A stretch of DNA of 8,851 nucleotides from Streptococcus sp. (GTDB taxonomy: Bacteria > Bacillota > Bacilli > Lactobacillales > Streptococcaceae), in assembly GCF_030825805.1 (NCBI RefSeq), contig NZ_JAPJPF010000057.1, forward strand, positions 1 to 8,851. The letters are read 5' to 3'. The position numbers and the translations under genes are program-made. Every line of letters starts with the position of its first letter. Within the stretch, counting starts at the first letter, position 1. Shown in pieces: positions 5,657 to 8,851 of this stretch. The notes under the pieces are model-generated. The model worked only from the letters and a program-made list of their open reading frames with translations. It had not been told where the DNA came from and made no database searches.

Positions 5657-7042
5657 TTACTCTTCAAATCCATTCTGCTGGCTCAACTCACGGAACCAAT
5701 GGCCGGATTTTTTCAGGCGTCTTTCCTGAGTGGCTAAGTCTAATTCGACAAGACCGTAGCGGTTTTTATATCCGTTAAGCCAAGACCAGCAGTCAATAAA
5801 GGTCCACATGAGGTAACCCTTACAGTTGGCCCCTTCTTGAATAGCACGGTGCAACTCACACAGGTGGTCTTTGACGAAGTCAATCCGGTAGTCATCTTGG
5901 ATTTCCCCATTTTGACGGAATTTTTCTTCCCCTTCAACTCCCATTCCATTCTCTGTTAGGAGCCACTCGATGTTGCCGTAATTTTCCTTGATATTTTGAG
6001 CAATATCATACAAGCCCTGCTCATAGATTTCCCAGCCTCTATGTGGGTTGATCTTTCTTCCTGGCATGACATAGGGTTCGTAGAACTGTTCGACCAACAT
6101 CGGAGACTCTGGATTTGGTGCATATCGAGGCGCAGAGACCCGCATGGGTTGGTAATAGTTGACCCCTAAGAAGTCGACGGTATGCTCTTTAATCAACTCT
6201 AAGTCACTTGGGTCTACCTCTGGTAAAAGATTTCGCTCCCGCAGAATCTCTACCAACTCTGGTGGGTAAGTCCCAAGAACAGACGGGTCGAGAAATGACT
6301 TGGCTTGGAAGAGCTCAGCGATTCGTGCCGCCTTGGCATCTGCTGGATGTTGACTCCGCGGATAGGCTGGCGTCAAGTTCAAGACTACTCCGATACGGTA
6401 GTTTGGGGCCACCTCATGGCAGACCTGAACCGCAAGGCTGCTTGCCAACTGGGTGTGGTAGGCGACTTTGACGGCTGCAGCGGCATCCACCTTATGCGGG
6501 TAATGGGCATCATAAAAATAGCCAAACTCTACAGGAACAATGGGTTCATTAAAGGTGATCCACTGATCGACTAAGTCCCCATAGGTTTCAAAGCAGAAAC
6601 GAGCGTAGTCGCGATAGGCGTAGACCGTCTCCTTGTTCTCCCACCCGTCTCCTTGCTCTTGCAAGGCAAAAGGAAGGTCAAAGTGATAGAGATTGACCAT
6701 CAAGTGAATGCCTTTTTCCTTAATGCGTTCAAATACTTGGCGGTAAAAAGCTACTCCTGCTGGATTGGCTTCTCCACGACCCTCAGGGAAAATCCGAGAC
6801 CATTGGATAGAAGTCCGAAAGGCAGTGTGCCCGGTCTCGACTAGAAGCTCAATATCTTCTTCCCAATTTTCATAAAAGGTCGAAGTTAAGCCAGGTCCTT
6901 CTTGGAAGCGAAAGCGATGAGGCTCTACCTGGTACCAGTAGTCCCAGAGGTTGTCACCCTTGCCATCTCCGGCAAAGCGCCCTTCTGTCTGTGGGCCAGA
7001 TGTCGATGTCCCCCATAAAAAATCTTTTGGAAAGTTAATCAT
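5657..7042 (-). CDS. Glycoside hydrolase family 1 (6-phospho-)beta-glucosidase
   Basis: A 461-residue cytoplasmic beta-glycosidase. The N-terminus MINFPKDFLWGTSTSGPQTEG is the GH1 opening. The acid/base is Glu166 in TFNEP, the nucleophile is Glu364 in LTENG, and VNLYHFDLP (116-124) and LGVNYYQP (292-299) are standard GH1 motifs. Family 6-phospho enzymes bind the sugar phosphate with Ser-x6-Lys-x-Tyr near the C-terminus. Here the segment is WSWLNGYKNRYG, with Ser420 and Tyr429 kept but Asn427 at the Lys position and Lys426 beside it, so phosphorylated versus free substrate is open. No PTS gene is adjacent. Starts at 7060 and 7042 both have an SD; 7042 fits the family. Rather GC-rich compared with the neighbouring block on its left. 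Confidence 0.92.
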   Translation of the reverse strand: MINFPKDFLWGTSTSGPQTEGRFAGDGKGDNLWDYWYQVEPHRFRFQEGPGLTSTFYENWEEDIELLVETGHTAFRTSIQWSRIFPEGRGEANPAGVAFYRQVFERIKEKGIHLMVNLYHFDLPFALQEQGDGWENKETVYAYRDYARFCFETYGDLVDQWITFNEPIVPVEFGYFYDAHYPHKVDAAAAVKVAYHTQLASSLAVQVCHEVAPNYRIGVVLNLTPAYPRSQHPADAKAARIAELFQAKSFLDPSVLGTYPPELVEILRERNLLPEVDPSDLELIKEHTVDFLGVNYYQPMRVSAPRYAPNPESPMLVEQFYEPYVMPGRKINPHRGWEIYEQGLYDIAQNIKENYGNIEWLLTENGMGVEGEEKFRQNGEIQDDYRIDFVKDHLCELHRAIQEGANCKGYLMWTFIDCWSWLNGYKNRYGLVELDLATQERRLKKSGHWFRELSQQNGFEE

Positions 7043-7073
7043 GTGTTTATCCTCTCTCATTGTCTTCCTCTCT

Positions 7074-7079
7074 ATTATA
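7074..7079 (-). promoter_or_regulatory. -10 box upstream of the GH1 gene
   Basis: A perfect TATAAT on the minus strand lies 31 nt before the preferred ATG. At 16-18 nt spacing there is only a poor -35 (CTAGGA), which suggests help from an activator or a weak promoter. I found no convincing cre site. Confidence 0.5.
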
Positions 7080-7136
7080 CTCCCTTTCAGTACTCTTCCT
7101 AGAGACTATTTTCAGTCGTTTTTACGCAGATTATAG

Positions 7137-7181
7137 AAAAAACACGCTAGCGATCAGAAGAGCCGATTTCTAACGTGTTTT
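7137..7181 (-). terminator. Terminator of the glutamine amidotransferase gene
   Basis: On the minus strand AAAACACG-T-TAG pairs with CTA-G-CGTGTTTT (one mismatch). A small inner stem sits in the loop, and the descending arm ends in a run of T. It starts 7 nt after the stop codon and separates this gene from the GH1 gene, so the two are probably not one operon. Confidence 0.75.
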
Positions 7182-7188
7182 GTTTCTA

Positions 7189-7881
7189 TCATAGTTGATT
7201 GACGACATAATCAAAGAGAGCCTTGTCTCCTTCACTTACCTGATAACGCAGTTCTGGATGCCACTGCACTCCGAGAAAGGCTGTCCCGTGGGATGATTGC
7301 ACCGCTTCGATGATCTGATCTTCAGGGCTAAGAGCAACTACTTCTAGATGAGGGGCTAAATCCTTGATACTCTGATGGTGGTAGGAATTGATCTGACCAA
7401 CTTCTCCGAACAGGTCCCGCAAAACGGTCCCTTCAACAGTTTCGATCGTATGACTAGCTTCGCTGGCAGGATTTTCTTGCCAGTGGTGGTCGATATCCTG
7501 GTAAAGTGTCCCGCCCATAGCTACATTGTAGAGTTGCATGCCTCGACAAACCGTAAAGATGGGCTTCTTAGCAGCTAGCGCTTCCTTGATCAAGGCCAAT
7601 TCAAAAAGGTCGCGCTCAAGCAAGTAATCGTCACTGACAATCTCCTTCTCTGCTCCATAAAACTGAGGAGAGACATGCTGACCACCTGTGAGAATCAACT
7701 TATCAATCAAGGAAATATAGTGCCCAGCCGATGCAGGGTCTCCAATCGGAAGGATCAGAGGGATTCCCCCTGCTTCTTGAACCCCTTGGACAAAGCCTGT
7801 CGGTGTATAACTGAGGTACATTCCCTCTTCTTCACGGAAAGGGCGTTGGTTGCCTGTAATCCCAATCACTGGTTTCTTCAT
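7189..7881 (-). CDS. Class I glutamine amidotransferase-like, peptidase C26 family
   Basis: A 230-residue cytoplasmic hydrolase with the class I amidotransferase fold. It opens with KKPVIGITGN; LILTGGQHVSPQFYG (62-76) carries the oxyanion region, Cys112 in TVCRGMQ is the nucleophile, and His208 and Glu210 in QWHPE complete the triad. The NSYHHQS segment (165-171) is typical of the PuuD / gamma-glutamyl-GABA hydrolase group, which cleaves gamma-glutamyl amides. It lacks any synthetase domain, so it acts alone. Length is close to the family norm of about 240-255. The ATG has TTGGAGAA 8 nt upstream. It is monocistronic, with its own promoter and terminator, and divergent from the bacteriocin locus. 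The true substrate in streptococci is not evident from sequence. Confidence 0.88.
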   Translation of the reverse strand: MKKPVIGITGNQRPFREEEGMYLSYTPTGFVQGVQEAGGIPLILPIGDPASAGHYISLIDKLILTGGQHVSPQFYGAEKEIVSDDYLLERDLFELALIKEALAAKKPIFTVCRGMQLYNVAMGGTLYQDIDHHWQENPASEASHTIETVEGTVLRDLFGEVGQINSYHHQSIKDLAPHLEVVALSPEDQIIEAVQSSHGTAFLGVQWHPELRYQVSEGDKALFDYVVNQL

Positions 7882-7921
7882 CGCTCGTTCTCCAATCTCT
7901 TCATAGCTAATATAGTTCCTT

Positions 7922-7951
7922 ATTTTATCACACTCCGAAGGTGACTTTCAA
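7922..7951 (-). promoter_or_regulatory. Promoter of the glutamine amidotransferase gene
   Basis: On the minus strand TTGAAA (7946-7951), an 18-nt spacer and TAAAAT (7922-7927) preceded by TGA (extended -10) lie about 40 nt before the ATG. A weaker alternative -10, TATATT, is at 7909-7914. Confidence 0.5.
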
Positions 7952-7964
7952 CTTTTTTCATGAT

Positions 7965-7993
7965 TTTTCAAATAAGGAGAAGTTTTCTAGAAT
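7965..7993 (+). promoter_or_regulatory. Possible promoter of the bacteriocin locus
   Basis: TTTTCA (7965-7970), 17-nt spacer, TAGAAT (7988-7993), about 55 nt before the first peptide gene. The hexamers are only fair. No ComE/BlpR-type direct repeats and no ComR-type box were recognised. A 14-bp palindrome TTTCTTT-AAAGAAA (8024-8037) lies directly before the GGAG Shine-Dalgarno and could be an operator or chance. Confidence 0.35.
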
Positions 7994-8048
7994 TTTTACG
8001 AATAGTACAGGTGAAGAAACAATTTTCTTTAAAGAAAGGAGAAGATAG

Positions 8049-8237
8049 ATGAACACAATTACTATTCATTCTGATGACATCCTATCAGATCATGAACTAG
8101 CCTCTATTCAAGGTGGATTTATCCCAGCTGTAATTGCAGGGGTAGCTACATGGAAAATTGCTACAGTTGCTGTCGGTAGTATCGGACTAGTTTTTGCTGC
8201 AGGAGCAGGCCTAAGATATCTAGCCAACCGTCCATAG
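8049..8237 (+). CDS. Double-glycine-leader class II bacteriocin-like peptide
   Basis: A 62-residue precursor. The leader of 23 residues ends ...HELASIQGG, the double-glycine signal that PCAT-type ABC transporters such as ComA/BlpA cut and export. The mature part would have 39 residues, FIPAVIAGVA...RYLANRP, mostly hydrophobic, with AG and GxG small-residue spacing and a cationic end, as in unmodified pore-forming peptides. No cysteines are present, so it is neither a lantibiotic nor a pediocin-like disulfide peptide. GGAG lies 7 nt before the ATG. It is followed 9 nt later by a small membrane protein. No transporter for it is present in the window. The exact bacteriocin is not recognised. Confidence 0.75.
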   Translation: MNTITIHSDDILSDHELASIQGGFIPAVIAGVATWKIATVAVGSIGLVFAAGAGLRYLANRP

Positions 8238-8246
8238 GTAAGAACG

Positions 8247-8480
8247 ATGAAAAAAAGACGCATATTCCATATCATCACGATATCTACTTTACTTTTTTCT
8301 AGAATCTTTTTAGCAGTTCTACAAATCTTACACGACCTTCACTATCTCACACTCCCTTTTGAAACTTACGGAGTGAGTGACTTACTTTCTGGGATTCTTG
8401 TTATTTGGATCCTCATCATTGCATATCGGGGAATCAGAAAGGAGAAAAGCAATGAACAATTTACAACTTTTAACAACTGA
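8247..8480 (+). CDS. Small two-helix membrane protein, possible bacteriocin immunity protein
   Basis: 77 residues with a basic start (MKKRRIF), a hydrophobic segment at about 7-30, a second at about 45-61 (LLSGILVIWILIIAY), and a charged, soluble C-terminus (RGIRKEKSNEQF). It starts 9 nt after the bacteriocin stop codon, with only a weak GGTAAG as ribosome site, so translation is probably coupled. Its end overlaps the next peptide gene by 29 nt. Size, membrane topology and position between two double-glycine peptides fit an immunity protein that protects the producer, but no family is recognised and this role is inference. The sequence is strongly AT-rich in its first half. Confidence 0.6.
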   Translation: MKKRRIFHIITISTLLFSRIFLAVLQILHDLHYLTLPFETYGVSDLLSGILVIWILIIAYRGIRKEKSNEQFTTFNN

Positions 8481-8535
8481 AGAATTAGAAAACATCCAGG
8501 GCGGTGTTGGTCCAGCTGAAATCGTTGCTATTTGA
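8452..8535 (+). CDS. Truncated second double-glycine peptide
   Basis: A 27-codon frame with AGGAG 7 nt before its ATG. It encodes a textbook leader of 18 residues ending TTEELENIQGG, followed by only nine residues (VGPAEIVAI) before TGA. That is too short for a class II bacteriocin, so the mature part seems to have been lost. The stop lies where an ABC ATPase remnant begins in another frame (TTG-CTA-TTT-GAT-GAG reads LLFDE from 8525). The gene therefore looks cut by a deletion or recombination that joined it to an ATPase gene. Together with the peptide at 8049 it may once have formed a two-peptide bacteriocin. A very short functional peptide or pheromone is a less likely alternative. Confidence 0.6.
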   Translation: MNNLQLLTTEELENIQGGVGPAEIVAI

Positions 8536-8765
8536 TGAGCCTTAATGGCCTCTCCCCCAAATACCAGAAGCTGATTGTCTCCTTGCTCCAAGAACTCAAA
8601 ACAGCAGGAAAAACGATTGTCATTTCCTCCCACCATTTCGAGCAAATCGCTCCCATTGTGGAACGAGTTCTGCTCTTTTCTGAAGAGCACACCATTACTG
8701 GAAGCTATGATCGAGCGGATTGGGAACATCATCCAGATATTCAACAATCGTTTTCGTCATGTTAA
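8525..8765 (+). pseudogene. C-terminal remnant of an ABC transporter ATPase, frameshifted
   Basis: From 8525 one frame reads LLFDEP, the Walker B motif, then stops with TAA at 8543. A shift of frame continues with LNGLSPKYQKLIVSLLQELK, the D-loop and next helix, then TIVISSHHFEQI with the H-loop His, and ends at TAA 8763-8765. Adding one base or restoring two near 8541 would rebuild DEPxNGLSP. Walker A, Q-loop and signature are absent, so it cannot hydrolyse ATP. It differs from the intact ATPase at 3230-4159 (SSHHFEQI versus LITHYLEEM), so it is not a simple copy of that gene. It is probably what is left of a bacteriocin-associated or immunity transporter. Confidence 0.75.
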
Positions 8766-8802
8766 AAAGCCTCGGTAGGGTTCTTCCTACCGAAGCTTTT
8801 TT
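8764..8802 (+). terminator. Strong terminator closing the bacteriocin locus
   Basis: TCGGTAGG (8772-8779) pairs perfectly with CCTACCGA (8786-8793) and, after a mismatch, AAAAAGC pairs with GCTTTTT; a T run follows. The A run on the other side makes it bidirectional. It overlaps the stop codon of the ATPase remnant and so probably belonged to the original intact gene. Confidence 0.8.
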
Positions 8803-8805
8803 GAT

Positions 8806-8851
8806 GAAAGAGATAAGGGTTAATGTCCTTTATGCTTGTCTCTTCGTTTTT
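8806..8851 (+). terminator. Possible second terminator-like hairpin at the window edge
   Basis: GAAAGAGA (8806-8813) pairs with TCTCTTC (8839-8845) with one bulge, an inner TAAGG/CCTTTA pairing is possible, and GTTTTT follows to the window end. No gene is seen in this stretch; the edge prevents a firm call. Confidence 0.3.

Noticed and set aside
8382..8747. Minus-strand frame of 121 codons across the bacteriocin locus
   Set aside because: Antisense to well-supported genes (double-glycine leader and ATPase remnant), with no recognisable protein features.
8816..8828. AATGTCC as a ComR-box half-site
   Set aside because: No GGACAT partner at the right spacing and no promoter or gene start follows within the window.
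1..8851. tRNA, rRNA, CRISPR array, transposase or phage attachment site
   Set aside because: I saw no cloverleaf, no regularly spaced direct repeats, no transposase-like frame and no duplicated core sequence.

Overview
The window looks like a low-GC Firmicute chromosome, most likely a mitis- or sanguinis-group Streptococcus. The GlmS and family 1 glycosidase sequences are streptococcal in character. The glmS promoter is flanked by NagR-type dre operators, and a Rgg/ComR-type regulator and double-glycine bacteriocin peptides are present. From memory, pneumococcus also has a family 1 glycosidase gene next to glmS. I cannot name the species.

Layout, left to right. (1) The last 31 codons of a plus-strand HAD-like phosphatase end in a terminator and converge on glmS. 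(2) glmS (minus strand) has a strong sigma-A promoter, two dre-like operators, a leader of about 140 nt with inverted repeats, and an unusually distant Shine-Dalgarno. (3) An AT-richer accessory block (about 2245-5480, all minus strand) holds a ComR-like regulator gene, its terminator inside a structured intergenic repeat, and an ATPase-permease ABC exporter operon. The exporter promoter has a perfect GGACAT-NN-ATGTCC palindrome, which matches the core of streptococcal ComR boxes. (4) A GC-richer segment carries a GH1 (phospho-)beta-glucosidase gene and a class I glutamine amidotransferase / peptidase C26 gene, both minus strand, each with its own terminator. (5) On the plus strand, divergent from the amidotransferase, lies a bacteriocin locus: an intact double-glycine peptide, a small two-helix membrane protein (possible immunity protein), a second double-glycine peptide cut to nine residues after its leader, and a frameshifted C-terminal remnant of an ABC ATPase. 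It ends in a strong terminator.

How the parts may work together. Regulator and exporter look like one signalling unit: the ComR paralogue would bind the box at about 4252 and switch on the exporter in response to an internalised peptide. No convincing ComS-type pheromone gene is visible, so the cognate peptide may come from elsewhere. The bacteriocin locus has lost its second peptide and most of an ATPase by deletion or recombination; whether the remaining peptide is still made and exported cannot be told from this window. glmS, which makes glucosamine-6-phosphate for the cell wall, appears to be controlled by the amino-sugar regulator NagR at the two dre sites.
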